Shown: positions 17,945-27,411, counted from the stretch's first letter. The stretch is DNA of 64,000 bases from an uncultured Granulosicoccus sp. (GCA_947499955.1 CANMQI010000001.1:62001-126000), one strand, 5' to 3'. The notes: a model not told the origin generated them from the sequence alone. Numbers and translations: made by a program.

Positions 17945-19045
17945 TCAGCCATCGTCCTCAAGCCATTGCCGCAAGACTTCTTCGCCATGCTGACCCGCAC
18001 TGGGTGGCGGACGCCGAATACTGCCAGGCGTTCGGCTGAAACGAGGTGCAGGCGCAGGTTGCACACAATCGTCATGGGTCTCGAACACCCCCCTTGCATT
18101 GTTATGCGGGTGCCTGGCAGCATCGCGTAATCCCAGAACCGGCGCAAAACAGCAATCGGTCCCTTCCAGCAAGGCACACCACTCCAGCGAATCCTTCTCG
18201 GCGAAGATATCGGCAAGACGTGCCTTCATCGCCGGCCAGTGCTCCGGGTTCTGATAATCCCTGAAATTCTCATCGTCCTGCAACTGCATTCGCTGCAGAA
18301 ACTCTGCGTGGAACTTCGGCTCCAGCGGACCGATCGAAATCCATTCTCCGTCGGCGCACTGATAGGTATTGTAATGGGGGGCCGCGCCGTCCAGCAGATT
18401 CTCGCCACGTTTGTCCTGCCAGCGATTGTTGTGCAAGAGGCCGTGCAGCATGGTACTCAGGTGTGCAGTGCAGTCACTGATGGCAGCATCAACCACCTGT
18501 CCCTTGCCACTGTTTCGTGCTTCGTAGATCGCCGCCATGATGCCGAAGGCCAGGTACATGGCACCGCCGCCAAAATCCCCCAGTAGGTTTACCGGTATCG
18601 CCGGTTTGCCGCCCCGCTGGCCCATGGCACTCAAGGCTCCACTGAGCGCAATATAGTTGATGTCATGACCCGCCGATTGTGCCAATGGACCATCCTGCCC
18701 CCAACCGGTCATGCGTGCATACACCAATGCGGGGTTCGCCTGCCAGCCTGCATCAGGGCCTAGCCCCAGCCGTTCCATGACACCCGGCCTGAAACCCTCG
18801 ATCAGCACATCAGCTTTCGATAACAGCTCAAGCGCTGTAGCAATACCTTCAGGAGTCTTCAGATCCACGGCGACTGAACGCTTGCCGCGATTGAGCACAT
18901 CGTATTCTATGCCCAGTAGATTATCGCTCTGACGGCGTTCCAGCCGGACAACATCGGCCCCCATGTCTGCAAGCAGCATGGCAGCAAAGGGTGCCGGGCC
19001 AAGCCCTGCAAATTCGATGACGCGCAGTCCTGTCAAGGGCCCCAT
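17945..19045 (-). CDS. Alpha-methylacyl-CoA racemase (class III CoA-transferase family)
   Basis: The 366-residue protein shows the AMACR/Mcr pattern. The N-terminus is GLRVIEFAGLGPAPFAAMLLADMGADVVRLER, followed by FRPGVMERLGLGPD, ARMTGWGQDGP, AGHDINYIALSGAL (catalytic His) and LLGDFGGGAMYLAFGI (catalytic Asp). These enzymes epimerise 2-methylacyl-CoA thioesters during branched fatty acid or sterol side-chain breakdown. CaiB-type transferases have the same fold, but the GLGPAPF and HDINY motifs favour the racemase. It is convergent with the dehydratase gene. No beta-oxidation genes are adjacent. Confidence 0.88.
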   Translation of the reverse strand: MGPLTGLRVIEFAGLGPAPFAAMLLADMGADVVRLERRQSDNLLGIEYDVLNRGKRSVAVDLKTPEGIATALELLSKADVLIEGFRPGVMERLGLGPDAGWQANPALVYARMTGWGQDGPLAQSAGHDINYIALSGALSAMGQRGGKPAIPVNLLGDFGGGAMYLAFGIMAAIYEARNSGKGQVVDAAISDCTAHLSTMLHGLLHNNRWQDKRGENLLDGAAPHYNTYQCADGEWISIGPLEPKFHAEFLQRMQLQDDENFRDYQNPEHWPAMKARLADIFAEKDSLEWCALLEGTDCCFAPVLGLRDAARHPHNNARGVFETHDDCVQPAPAPRFSRTPGSIRRPPPSAGQHGEEVLRQWLEDDG

Positions 19046-19126
19046 AGAGCTTTCCCGATTGGTGTCTTGGCTCGTCAGTCTTGCCTGAAAACCATCGGAC
19101 GCGCAAGCATCGACTGACCAGCGGGT

Positions 19127-19450
19127 CTACAGGAAAAACCGCAACGCCAGAAACAGAGCCATTCCCAGCACGATAGTCCATAGTAGATGTCGTGTGACAG
19201 CCACGAATACGATACTGGCGACACCCGCCACGAGGTATTCATTGTGCAGGCTCAGCTGCATGTCACCCTGCGGTGCCAGCATCATCGGCACGGTGATCGC
19301 ACTCAGAACAGCCACCGGGACATAGCTCAATGCCTTGATCAGCCATGCCGGCATGGGTATACGACCACTGAGCGCAAGCACCGGATAGCGCACACCGAAG
19401 GTGACGGCCATCATGCCCACGATCAGCAGCACTTCCTGCCAATGATTCAT
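19127..19450 (-). CDS. azlD: AzlD-family branched-chain amino acid exporter subunit
   Basis: A 107-residue protein with four hydrophobic segments and the AzlD pattern ([33 protein letters not shown]). It is the small partner of AzlC in exporters of branched-chain amino acids (BrnE/AzlD). The start at 19450 overlaps the azlC stop as ATGA and has GGAG 8 bases upstream. Paired with azlC in a two-gene operon. Export rather than uptake is known for characterised relatives; substrate here is inferred. Confidence 0.88.
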   Translation of the reverse strand: MNHWQEVLLIVGMMAVTFGVRYPVLALSGRIPMPAWLIKALSYVPVAVLSAITVPMMLAPQGDMQLSLHNEYLVAGVASIVFVAVTRHLLWTIVLGMALFLALRFFL

Positions 19451-20175
19451 GATGGCAACTCCTGAGATTTCGGCATACTCGTGCGCCTGCCAGCGACCTC
19501 CGCCAGCATGGCCACGGCAATGCCCGCCAGTGCACCCAGCATCAGGCCCAGTTGATTGGGCCACTCACGCAACAGCAGGGAGACAGCTCCTGCCACCACC
19601 GCACACAGGATCATCGGTACGTTTCTCAGCAGTGGTACCACGATACCGATGAAGGTCACCACCATGGCAAATTCCAGCCCCCAGTTGGCCATCCCTTGAA
19701 GCTGTGTGCCGGCCACCATGCCGATAGCCGTACACAGCAACCAGTTCGAATACATCGCCACCGACGAGCCCAGGTGATACCAATGCTTGTAAGGAGAATC
19801 ATCGCCTCGGGCATAGCGCTGAACCACCACGGCAAAGGTCTCATCGGTGAGCCAGAAACCCAGCGGTACCAGCCAGCGCTGCGGCAGTTTGGACAGATAC
19901 GGCCCGAGAGCGGCCGAATACAGGGCATGGCGTAGATTCACGACAAATGTGGTGAGAACAATCACGAGGATGCCGGCCCCCTGCGCCAGCAGCCCGGCGG
20001 CCACGAATTGCGAAGAGCCTGCGAAGACAAACAGACTCATGCCCAGGGTTGCGGCCACCGACAAGCCGGCGTTGATCGCCAGAGCACCGAAGATGATGCC
20101 GAAAGGAATGGCGCCCACCACCACCGGTATCGTGTCGCGAGCGCCTGACCAGAATTCCGAGGATTCGTTTGACAT
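19447..20175 (-). CDS. azlC: AzlC-family branched-chain amino acid exporter subunit
   Basis: A protein of 242 residues with the AzlC signature [23 protein letters not shown] at the N-terminus, the [16 protein letters not shown] block, and about seven to eight hydrophobic helices. It forms the large subunit of a branched-chain amino acid exporter with AzlD, whose gene overlaps its end by 4 bases. An in-frame TTG 9 bases upstream (20184) is an alternative start; neither has a strong ribosome site. It is divergent from hipBA across a 426-base gap. Confidence 0.9.
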   Translation of the reverse strand: MSNESSEFWSGARDTIPVVVGAIPFGIIFGALAINAGLSVAATLGMSLFVFAGSSQFVAAGLLAQGAGILVIVLTTFVVNLRHALYSAALGPYLSKLPQRWLVPLGFWLTDETFAVVVQRYARGDDSPYKHWYHLGSSVAMYSNWLLCTAIGMVAGTQLQGMANWGLEFAMVVTFIGIVVPLLRNVPMILCAVVAGAVSLLLREWPNQLGLMLGALAGIAVAMLAEVAGRRTSMPKSQELPS

Positions 20176-20483
20176 GCTGATCAAGATAGGAGCTGTTCAG
20201 GTTTGTGTTGAGCCACGATGCGCATCCTGGTGTCATCCGGGTATCAGCTGTTATTCCGGGTCACTGTTTTCCTCTCTGATGCACATGTGGGAAACGAGCA
20301 TCATCTTAGCCACTAATTCACTGTCCTTCCGGGAAAATCCACGAGATGTCTGTCAGAACCGGATACAGAGTGCGCCTCGAGACCCTGAACCAAATCAACT
20401 GAACAGCCGAGTGGCTTTCGATGTTCTTCAGGCCACTGAAGCAACGGCACGCAAGGCTGGCGGATTTCTTGCGGAAACACTAC
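20176..20483. other. Roughly 300-base gap before the hip operators
   Basis: No coding frame with a family signature and no clear hairpin. It presumably contains the azlC promoter. Confidence 0.35.
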
Positions 20484-20501
20484 ATTTCCCGATCGGGAAA
20501 T
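20484..20501. promoter_or_regulatory. hipBA operator 1
   Basis: ATTTCCCGATCGGGAAAT is a perfect 18-base palindrome and the first of three near-identical sites upstream of hipB. Its centre is exactly 49 bp from the second site's centre. HipB-type antitoxins repress their own operon by binding such palindromes as dimers; that these are the sites is an inference from position and repetition. Confidence 0.75.
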
Positions 20502-20507
20502 AAATAA

Positions 20508-20520
20508 TGGAAAGTTTCCA
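20508..20520. repeat. Extra dyad between hip operators 1 and 2
   Basis: TGGAAA-G-TTTCCA is a 13-base perfect dyad. It shares GGAAA/TTTCC ends with the three operators but lacks their CCGATCGG core, and it is off the 49-bp register. It may be a degenerate site or chance. Confidence 0.35.
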
Positions 20521-20532
20521 TGAAGACAGTTT

Positions 20533-20550
20533 ATTTACCGATCGGGAAAT
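20533..20550. promoter_or_regulatory. hipBA operator 2
   Basis: ATTTACCGATCGGGAAAT differs from operator 1 by one base (A for C in the left arm). Its centre lies 49 bp from those of both neighbouring sites. Confidence 0.75.
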
Positions 20551-20581
20551 TTGGTGTATCTTTTGCGTTGCTTTCCAATAA

Positions 20582-20599
20582 ATTTCCCGTACGGGAACA
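20582..20599. promoter_or_regulatory. hipBA operator 3, covering the hipB ribosome site
   Basis: ATTTCCCGTACGGGAACA has the same arms, with GTAC instead of GATC at the centre. It ends 2 bases before the hipB ATG, so its right arm (CGGGAA) is also the probable Shine-Dalgarno region. A dimer bound here would block transcription through the site, and the RNA palindrome could hide the ribosome site. Confidence 0.75.
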
Positions 20600-20601
20600 T
20601 C

Positions 20602-20862
20602 ATGCCATTGATAAACGACACAGTAGAGTTGGGCAAGGCATTGCGCCAAGCCCGCAAACAACTCAGGCTGACGCAGCCGCAGCTAGCTCTCGCCAGCGGC
20701 GTGGGGGTCCGGTTCATCGTTGACCTGGAAGCGGGTAAACCGACCATACAGATGGCCCTGGCGTTACGGGTCATTGATGCGCTGGGTGGAGAGATACAAC
20801 TCAATGGCCTTCCTGGAATTTCGGATGTAGATTCAGGTGTAGAACAAGTGGCAGATCAGTAA
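20602..20862 (+). CDS. hipB: HipB-type antitoxin/autorepressor
   Basis: The 86-residue XRE-family DNA-binding protein has a helix-turn-helix in LGKALRQARKQLRLTQPQLA through GVGVRFIVDLEAGKPT, plus the FIVDLE and GKPT features typical of HipB. It neutralises the HipA kinase and represses the operon. Start at 20602 is preceded by CGGGAA inside operator 3; an earlier in-frame start at 20551 would translate through the operator and is unlikely. Its stop codon abuts the hipA start (TAA-ATG, no gap), so the pair is translationally linked. Confidence 0.92.
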   Translation: MPLINDTVELGKALRQARKQLRLTQPQLALASGVGVRFIVDLEAGKPTIQMALALRVIDALGGEIQLNGLPGISDVDSGVEQVADQ

Positions 20863-22119
20863 ATGACAAGAACGTTGAATGTCTACTTGTTCGATCACCT
20901 TGTGGGAGTGTTGACTCAAACAGCGGGTAAAATCACCTTTCGCTACGACATTGACTGGCTGAACCATCCAGATCGTCGCGTGTTGTCATGCTCATTGCCC
21001 CTGCAGACAGATCCCTACGACGACGATCAATGTCGACCTTTTTTCGCAGGCTTGCTGCCAGAGGGGCAGTTGCGCAAACTGCTGATGCGCCAGTTTCAAT
21101 TGTCTGATGGTAACGCGTTCGGCTTGCTCAATGAGATAGGTGGCGAATGCGCTGGTGCAGTGACTCTATCAAACACCACCCTCCCCCGCAGTGCGAACGA
21201 GAATGCAGATATTCGCTGGCTTGATGAGGTTGAACTGGCCAAACTGCTTGATGAACTTCCACAGCGCCCAATGCTGGCAGGCGACGATGGTATGCGCTTG
21301 TCGCTTGCCGGAGCGCAAGACAAGCTGCCTGTCGTGGCAGACGGCGGGCGAGTTGGATTGGCCATGAATGGTACGCCTAGTACCCATATATTGAAATCTG
21401 CCATCACAACTCTCGATGACAGTGTCGACAATGAAGCGTTCTGTCTGGCATTGGCCAACGCCGTAGGTATATCAGCGGCCCGCGCAACAATTTGCCATAC
21501 GGAAAAACACAAGTTTCTGCTGGTGAAACGCTATGACCGAATCAAGTCTGCTGATGGGAGGTTGCACAGATTGCATCAGGAAGACTTCTGCCAGGCACTC
21601 GGACACCCTTCAGATGCGAAGTACCAGCACGAGGGCGGACCAGCATTGAACGATTGCTTCAACCTGATCAGACAGGTAACCCGACCCAGTGCACCGGCGG
21701 TACTGCAACTACTTGACTACATATTCTTCAACACAATGATTGGCAATCATGACGCCCATGCCAAGAATTTCTCACTGCTATATACCAGCGCTCGTCCTAC
21801 ACTGGCACCGTTGTACGATGCGTTATGCACTGCGAGCTATTCTGAACTGACAAACAAGATGGCCATGAAGATTGGAAGTCAATATACCTTCAAAGGGACC
21901 ATGCCACGACATTGGGAACAGTTTGCCGAAGCGAATGGCCTGGCCCCGGCACAGACGAAAAAACGCTTGGCAACCCTTGCCGGAGTACTGCCAGTGAAAG
22001 CCCGGCAGTTACTGAGTCAGTCAGAGACACATCAGTTCGAACACAGCCAAGTCCTGGATCGCATACTCGGCATTATCGATCAACGCTGCACAACAACATT
22101 GAGGCGACTGGCCGCCTGA
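20863..22119 (+). CDS. hipA: HipA serine/threonine kinase toxin
   Basis: A 418-residue HipA. It has an N-terminal subdomain (residues about 1-105, starting LNVYLFDHLVGVLTQ), the ATP-binding loop LSLAGAQDKLPV, the catalytic loop IGNHDAHAKNFSLL with the catalytic Asp, and APLYDALCTA as the metal-binding segment. All kinase motifs are intact. E. coli HipA phosphorylates glutamyl-tRNA synthetase and causes growth arrest and persistence; other HipA types target other proteins, so the target here is open. A nearly full-length match (440 in E. coli). Convergent with thyA. Confidence 0.93.
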   Translation: MTRTLNVYLFDHLVGVLTQTAGKITFRYDIDWLNHPDRRVLSCSLPLQTDPYDDDQCRPFFAGLLPEGQLRKLLMRQFQLSDGNAFGLLNEIGGECAGAVTLSNTTLPRSANENADIRWLDEVELAKLLDELPQRPMLAGDDGMRLSLAGAQDKLPVVADGGRVGLAMNGTPSTHILKSAITTLDDSVDNEAFCLALANAVGISAARATICHTEKHKFLLVKRYDRIKSADGRLHRLHQEDFCQALGHPSDAKYQHEGGPALNDCFNLIRQVTRPSAPAVLQLLDYIFFNTMIGNHDAHAKNFSLLYTSARPTLAPLYDALCTASYSELTNKMAMKIGSQYTFKGTMPRHWEQFAEANGLAPAQTKKRLATLAGVLPVKARQLLSQSETHQFEHSQVLDRILGIIDQRCTTTLRRLAA

Positions 22120-22160
22120 GCGTTATCATCTCGTTGCGCACTGGCAGCAAGCTGATCCCA

Positions 22161-22955
22161 TCAAACCGCAATAGGTGCAGCAATGGACGGTTGCGCCTCA
22201 TACCCTTCCAGCACGAAGTCCTCAAACGTGAACGCAAACAGATCAGTCACCTCTGGATTGAGCCTCATGCTCGGCAGAGTACCCGGTGTACGCGCCAGCT
22301 GTGTATGTACCTGATCGAAATGGTTGCTGTAGATATGGGCATCACCCAGGGTATGCACGAAATCCCCGACCTCCAGATCACAGACTTGCGCCACCATCAT
22401 CGTCAATAGTGCATAGCTTGCAATATTGAACGGCACACCCAGGAAGACGTCCGCGCTGCGCTGGTACAACTGACAACTGAGCTTGCCGTCGGCCACATAG
22501 AACTGGAACAGCGCATGGCACGGTGGCAGTTTCATGTTGTTGATCTCGGCCACGTTCCAGGCGCTGACAATATGCCGCCGTGAATCAGGATTGTTACGTA
22601 TCTGCTCCAGCAGCAGGCTGATCTGGTCGATATGCTCACCACCCGGTGTCGGCCAGCTGCGCCACTGACTGCCATAAACAGGCCCCAGGTCGCCGTTCTC
22701 ATCGGCCCACTCATCCCAGATACGCACGCCATTCTGCTTCAGGTAGGCGATATTGGTATCGCCTGCCAGGAACCACAGCAGTTCATGGATGATGGATTTC
22801 AAATGCAGTTTCTTGGTAGTCAGAACCGGAAAACCGGCTTGCAGATCGAAGCGCATCTGATAACCGAATACCGAGCGCGTGCCGGTACCGGTGCGATCCT
22901 CTTTATCGGTGCCGTTGTCCAGAATATGCTGCAACAGATCGAGATAGGTTTGCAT
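22161..22955 (-). CDS. thyA: Thymidylate synthase
   Basis: The 264-residue enzyme methylates dUMP to dTMP using methylene-tetrahydrofolate. It shows [12 protein letters not shown], the catalytic Cys in [38 protein letters not shown], and [12 protein letters not shown] for dUMP binding. The length equals that of E. coli ThyA. GAGGAGG lies 5 bases before the ATG. It follows lgt by 17 bases in the same direction, the same pairing as in E. coli and many gammaproteobacteria. Confidence 0.97.
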   Translation of the reverse strand: MQTYLDLLQHILDNGTDKEDRTGTGTRSVFGYQMRFDLQAGFPVLTTKKLHLKSIIHELLWFLAGDTNIAYLKQNGVRIWDEWADENGDLGPVYGSQWRSWPTPGGEHIDQISLLLEQIRNNPDSRRHIVSAWNVAEINNMKLPPCHALFQFYVADGKLSCQLYQRSADVFLGVPFNIASYALLTMMVAQVCDLEVGDFVHTLGDAHIYSNHFDQVHTQLARTPGTLPSMRLNPEVTDLFAFTFEDFVLEGYEAQPSIAAPIAV

Positions 22956-22972
22956 ATGTGCCTCCTCTGTGA

Positions 22973-23770
22973 TCAGGCAGAACGTTTTTGATAGGCGCTA
23001 TACAACAACCAGCCCCCGAGCAGAATCATCGGGAAGGACAGCAGCTGCCCCATGGTCATCCAATCGAAGGCGATGAAGCCCAGATCAGCATCCGGCTGTC
23101 GGACGAATTCGATGAAGAAGCGGTAGATGCCATAGCACAGAACAAACATGCCCGACACAGCCCGTCGCGGCCGCTCTGTCGATGAGAACCACCAGACGAT
23201 GAGAAACAGCACCACGCCTTCGAAGAAGAACTGGTACAGCTGATTGGGGTGGCGCGGCAAGTCACCTGCATGGGGGAACACCATGCCCCAGGGCACGTCG
23301 GTTACCCGGCCGTACAACTCACCGTTGATGAAATTGCCGATGCGCCCGGCGCCCAGGCCGATCGGAAAGGCCGGCGCAAAGAAGTCAGCCACCTGGAAGA
23401 AGGTGCGCTGCGTATGCCGGGCATACAGCCAGAACGCAACAATGACACCCAGAAAACCACCGTGAAAGGACATGCCACGCCAGCCGTACTCGCTGAACGG
23501 GTTGATGGCATCCAGCGGCCGTGTCAGCAGGATATCGGTCTGGTAGAACACCAGTGAGCCGATCTTGCCACCGAGCACCACACCCAGGACGATGTAGAAC
23601 ACCGCATCGCCGATTTCATCCGGATTCCAGCCGGAGCCCGCTTTTCTGGCCCGGTGTGTGGACAACCACCAGCCTGCCAGGAAAGCAACCAGATAGGTGA
23701 TGCCGTACCAGTGCACGGTCAGCGGTCCGAGCGAAAACGCTACGGGATCGATATCAGGATATTGCAGCAT
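22973..23770 (-). CDS. lgt: Prolipoprotein diacylglyceryl transferase
   Basis: The 265-residue inner-membrane enzyme transfers diacylglycerol from phosphatidylglycerol to the lipobox Cys of prolipoproteins. It has about seven hydrophobic segments, the [11 protein letters not shown] block (catalytic His region), the Lgt signature [14 protein letters not shown] and the HPNQLYQ motif. It lies upstream of thyA in one unit. The later step of the same pathway (lnt) is encoded about 30 kb away in this window. Confidence 0.96.
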   Translation of the reverse strand: MLQYPDIDPVAFSLGPLTVHWYGITYLVAFLAGWWLSTHRARKAGSGWNPDEIGDAVFYIVLGVVLGGKIGSLVFYQTDILLTRPLDAINPFSEYGWRGMSFHGGFLGVIVAFWLYARHTQRTFFQVADFFAPAFPIGLGAGRIGNFINGELYGRVTDVPWGMVFPHAGDLPRHPNQLYQFFFEGVVLFLIVWWFSSTERPRRAVSGMFVLCYGIYRFFIEFVRQPDADLGFIAFDWMTMGQLLSFPMILLGGWLLYSAYQKRSA

Positions 23771-23975
23771 TCGGGACGATGATCCGGAGAGGGTTCGGAA
23801 GGCAAACAGGCCGATAATTATACCCGCACAGCGGCAATTGGTTCCTTGAATTGCCGAATCAGACTGATCGGCAACCCTTCCGCCCGGCGATCAGTCACAG
23901 CTCATGTCATGACGGGCACTGACGGAAAAGGTGGTAGCCATGAGCCGGCAATGACCGACTCACTCTGACCTGTTC

Positions 23976-25157
23976 TTACAGCAAGCGGGCAATGCAACCG
24001 GTCAGGTACAACGTCTCCGGCATGGCAATGTTGACCGGATGATCCGGTCCCTGCTGCAATGGCGCCAGCACCTGCAGGCCCAGACTGCCGCGAGGTGCGC
24101 TCAACCGCATTTGCTGCAGCAAGTCCTCATGGCTCAGGGCCTGTGAACAGGATGCACTGACAATGATGCCACCCGGGTTCAGCAGGCGCATGGCAAGCCG
24201 GTTATTCAGAGCGTAGTGCCGCAAGCCCTGGTCGCGGTCCTTGCGTCGCTTGATGAAGGCAGGCGGATCGAGTACCACCACATCGAATTTCTCTCCGGCT
24301 TCGAACAGTGAGCGCATGGCTTCCACTGCATCGTCACAACGGAAGCTGACGCGATCCTGCAGAGCGTTGAGACTGGCATTGGCTGTTGCCGCGTCCACCG
24401 CCGTCTGCGACGCATCCACACCGATGACTTCACTGGCACCGGCCGCTGCCGCATTCAGTGCAAAGCCACCCAGATAGGTGTAGAGATCGAGTACGCGCTT
24501 GCCCTTGACCCAGGGCGCCAGAGCGGCTCGACTGCTGCGATGATCATAGAACCATCCGGTTTTCTGGCCCAGCTCGGCTGGTACCTGGAATTGCAGTCCG
24601 TTTTCACGAATCGTGAGCACTTCCAGCGGTTCACCCACCACCCACTCGCGGTATTCGGGCAGATGCTCCAGCTTGCGCACCGGTGCATCGTTGCGCAGAT
24701 AGATGGACGTGGCGCCAGTCACTGATTGCAGAGCATCGACGATGTCATCGCGATAGCGTTCCATGCCGGCTGTGGTGATCTGCACGACCAGCACATCGTT
24801 GTATCGATCGACGGTCAGTCCCGGCAGGAAATCGCCTTCACTGTGAACCAGTCTGTAGCAGGGTTCGTCGTACAGATACTCACGCAGGTTCAGCGCCAGT
24901 TGCAGACGTGCCCGCAATACCGTGGCATTGAACGGTTCACGCGCATCGCGGCTGGTCACTCTTGCGGCTATCAGTGAGTGAGGATTGACGTAGGCATGAG
25001 CCAGGAACTTGCCGTTGGCAGATTCGAGCGTGACGGACGATCCCGGCTCGAGCCCCTTGAGAGGTGTCTGCTCGGTATCGATCTCGTTGGAAAATACCCA
25101 GCCGTGCCCGGCCAGTACACGACGTTCTTCACGCTTCTTGAGTTTGAGTGCAGTCAC
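23976..25157 (-). CDS. RlmI/RlmK-type 23S rRNA cytosine methyltransferase
   Basis: A 393-residue class I SAM methyltransferase with an N-terminal PUA domain (KLKKREERRVLAGHGWVFSNEI). A central EEHI-like domain and a Rossmann domain follow, with VLDLYTYLGGFALNAAAAGA, the acidic EVIGVDAS strand, VVLDPPAFIKRRKD and the Cys-containing SASCSQALS. This organisation matches RlmI, which makes m5C in 23S rRNA. GTG at 25157 was chosen because it gives the family's usual N-terminus; a GTG at 25187 is in frame. It follows rsd by about 80 bases and may be cotranscribed. Confidence 0.88.
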   Translation of the reverse strand: MTALKLKKREERRVLAGHGWVFSNEIDTEQTPLKGLEPGSSVTLESANGKFLAHAYVNPHSLIAARVTSRDAREPFNATVLRARLQLALNLREYLYDEPCYRLVHSEGDFLPGLTVDRYNDVLVVQITTAGMERYRDDIVDALQSVTGATSIYLRNDAPVRKLEHLPEYREWVVGEPLEVLTIRENGLQFQVPAELGQKTGWFYDHRSSRAALAPWVKGKRVLDLYTYLGGFALNAAAAGASEVIGVDASQTAVDAATANASLNALQDRVSFRCDDAVEAMRSLFEAGEKFDVVVLDPPAFIKRRKDRDQGLRHYALNNRLAMRLLNPGGIIVSASCSQALSHEDLLQQMRLSAPRGSLGLQVLAPLQQGPDHPVNIAMPETLYLTGCIARLL

Positions 25158-25214
25158 GCGGAAAGCGAGCCTCCGCGGTTGGAGCACTGCATCAAGGCAG
25201 TACGATAAATGGGA

Positions 25215-25228
25215 GCCGTTGAAACGGC
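25215..25228 (-). terminator. Weak hairpin after rsd
   Basis: GCCGT-TGAA-ACGGC-type stem of 5-6 bp just past the rsd stop, followed on the minus strand by CCATTTATCG. Too short for a confident terminator. Confidence 0.2.
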
Positions 25229-25235
25229 CTGGGAA

Positions 25236-25724
25236 TTACTGTTCGAGCGAAGCCAGAATCTGGTCTTCCAGTTCGCCGCGTACGGCGATGATCTCACCCA
25301 GTCGAGACAGATCACCCGCGAGCATGTCGACATCTTCAGAAGTGCCCTCAAAGGCGTCATATTTGTCATTGAAATCCACCAGGTAATCGGTGGTTTCGGC
25401 GATGGCAGGATACACATCGGCAGCGACATCCTTGACGGCTCGCCGGCGTTCCTTGCCCTCAATGATACGCTGATAAACCTCGAAGTGCCCCATTGCCGTG
25501 TAGTCGACCATGATCTGACAAAAGCGGCGCAGCTGATCGGCTTCGACGGCGTGGGACTCTTCGTTGCGGCTGTCGAAGGAGCTGACGCCTGAGAGTTGAC
25601 AGTAACTGACGACGACTTCCTGACGCAGCTTCACCAGCGCGGCAATGGTGTTGTGAAGACGCTCGCGCCGTTCCACACCTGTGGGAGGGGGTGGTGTGGA
25701 AGCTTCAGCATTGACTGTCGACAT
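25236..25724 (-). CDS. rsd: Rsd/AlgQ-family anti-sigma-70 regulator
   Basis: A 162-residue, mostly helical protein matching Rsd/AlgQ. It has V-x-S-Y-C-Q-L-S-G (compare LLVAYYNLVG), LRRFCQIMVDYTAMGHFEVYQRI (compare FCQSLVDYLSAGHFSIYERI) and a C-terminal LGEIIAVRGELEDQIL. Rsd binds sigma-70 and favours alternative sigma factors in stationary phase; AlgQ promotes alginate and siderophore genes in Pseudomonas. Start at 25724 has GGAG 6 bases upstream. A Pro-rich N-terminal tail (STPPPPTG) is extra. The assignment is from pattern comparison by eye and is fairly strong. Confidence 0.8.
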   Translation of the reverse strand: MSTVNAEASTPPPPTGVERRERLHNTIAALVKLRQEVVVSYCQLSGVSSFDSRNEESHAVEADQLRRFCQIMVDYTAMGHFEVYQRIIEGKERRRAVKDVAADVYPAIAETTDYLVDFNDKYDAFEGTSEDVDMLAGDLSRLGEIIAVRGELEDQILASLEQ

Positions 25725-25931
25725 GTGCATCTCCGGCGGGTACTTGTGAGTATGACAATACTGTATTGATACAGCGCCATCTGCTTAAAGCAAGGATGTT
25801 GCCATTCGATGTGTCAATTCAACCACAACTGTCTGATCTTTACTACAGACAAACGTAAAATCCGGTTTTCAATTGGAACTTCAAGTATATGATTTTTCTA
25901 GGTATTCCAGATTGCCACAATACAATACATG

Positions 25932-26390
25932 TTAGTCGCCACCTGTATTATCCCAATAGATCAGATAATGAAAATAATCTTCGGCAGGAACTTCCGCTTC
26001 TGACACACAACGATCCGCTACCGATATGCCTGCTTTGACGACACTTTCGGCATTACCGCTGACCAGCGGATGCCATTTTTCCAACGGCTCGCCCTGTGCC
26101 AGCTTTCGGTAGGCACAGCTCTCGGGTAGCCAGCCGATCTTCTGTTCGGTCAGCGGACGCACGGCCAGACAATCCGGGACTTTGCTGAAACGATTGCCAT
26201 AGTCCTTACAGCGGCCACTACTGCAGTCCAGTTGAACGCAGGACACACGGGTGAACCACACCTCACCCGTGTCTTCGTCTTCCAGCTTCTGCAAACAGCA
26301 ACGACCGCAGCCATCGCACAGGGATTCCCATTGCTGATCGTTCATTTCGTCCAGCGACAGGGCCTCCCAGAATGGAGGATCAACGCTCAC
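25932..26390 (-). CDS. YcgN/UPF0260 cysteine cluster protein
   Basis: A 152-residue protein of the YcgN (UPF0260) group, defined by clustered cysteines: CDGCGRCCLQKLEDEDTGE, VSCVQLDCSSGRCKDY and PDCLAVRP. The W-L-P-x-S-C-A-Y-R block and LPxWHPL-like segment follow. The Cys pattern suggests Fe-S or zinc binding; the function of the family is unknown. It starts 1 base after the fbp stop, so it is cotranscribed with fbp and the rubredoxin gene. The 25725-25931 gap on its 3' side is AT-rich with no clear terminator. Confidence 0.88.
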   Translation of the reverse strand: MSVDPPFWEALSLDEMNDQQWESLCDGCGRCCLQKLEDEDTGEVWFTRVSCVQLDCSSGRCKDYGNRFSKVPDCLAVRPLTEQKIGWLPESCAYRKLAQGEPLEKWHPLVSGNAESVVKAGISVADRCVSEAEVPAEDYFHYLIYWDNTGGD

Positions 26391-26391
26391 G

Positions 26392-27411
26392 TCAGTCAGA
26401 GGCTTCCTGGTGGTACCGGATCAGACGCTCGACCTCTTCGGCTGACCCCATGATGACTGGCACGCGCTGATGCAGGGAATCGGGCTCGATCTCCATGATG
26501 CGTTCGGTACCGGTATGTGCCAGACCACCTGCCTGTTCGATCAGCATGCCCATGGGGTTGGCCTCGTACAGCAGGCGTAACTTGCCCTGCTTGCCATCCG
26601 CCTGCAGCTTGGCGTCCATGGGATACATGAATACGCCGCCTCGGCACAGGATGCGGTGAATGTCACCGACCATGGAACCTGCCCAGCGCATGTTGAAATT
26701 ACGCCCACGCGGTCCATCCGTTCCGGCATTGCACTCGTCGATATAGCGCTTCTCTGGTGCCAGCCAGTGGCGTGAGTAGGAGGAATTGATGGCGTACTCA
26801 CTAGTCTCTCGCGGCACCTTGATGTCCGGGTGCGTCAGAATGAACTCGCCGACGCTGTTGTCCAGGGTGAAGCCTGCCACACCATGTCCGGTCGTGAGCA
26901 CCAGCATGCTGGCCGAACTGTAGAGACAATAGCCGGCGCAGACCTGCTCGGTACCCGCCTTGAGAAAATCGTTGTCGCTGGGCGCTGATGAATCGACATG
27001 ATGGGTAATCGAGAAGATGGTGCCGGTCGCTCCATTGACATCGATATTGCTGGAACCGTCGAGGGGGTCGAATGCCAGCAGATAGTCACCACGTGGATAA
27101 CGGTTCGGGATCGGATAATGCTCATCCATCTCTTCAGAGGCAATTCCTGCCAGCAGACCGGAACGCTGCATGGCGTCGATGAAGACCTCATTGGCGATGA
27201 CATCCAGTTTCTTCTGTTGTTCACCCTGGACATTTTCCTGCCCGGCCGTGCCCAGAACGCCCGCCAGTTCTCCCAGCCGAACCAGATTCGACAAGCGCTT
27301 GCACGCGGTCGCGACATCGTTGAGCAGCGCCGTGAAGGCACCACGCGATTCGTTCTGGGCGCGGCCCTGCTCGATAATGTACTGGGTAAGTGTCGTGCCT
27401 ATCTCGCTCAT
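26392..27411 (-). CDS. fbp: Fructose-1,6-bisphosphatase, class I
   Basis: The 339-residue gluconeogenic enzyme hydrolyses fructose-1,6-bisphosphate to fructose-6-phosphate. It shows the metal-site motif LAFDPLDGSSNIDVN, ASEEMD, the GRNFNMRWAGSMVGDIHRIL substrate block and the C-terminal YEANPMGMLIEQAGG segment. The start overlaps the rubredoxin stop by 1 base (TGATG) and ycgN follows after 1 base, forming a three-gene unit. Nothing unusual in motifs. Confidence 0.96.
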   Translation of the reverse strand: MSEIGTTLTQYIIEQGRAQNESRGAFTALLNDVATACKRLSNLVRLGELAGVLGTAGQENVQGEQQKKLDVIANEVFIDAMQRSGLLAGIASEEMDEHYPIPNRYPRGDYLLAFDPLDGSSNIDVNGATGTIFSITHHVDSSAPSDNDFLKAGTEQVCAGYCLYSSASMLVLTTGHGVAGFTLDNSVGEFILTHPDIKVPRETSEYAINSSYSRHWLAPEKRYIDECNAGTDGPRGRNFNMRWAGSMVGDIHRILCRGGVFMYPMDAKLQADGKQGKLRLLYEANPMGMLIEQAGGLAHTGTERIMEIEPDSLHQRVPVIMGSAEEVERLIRYHQEASD

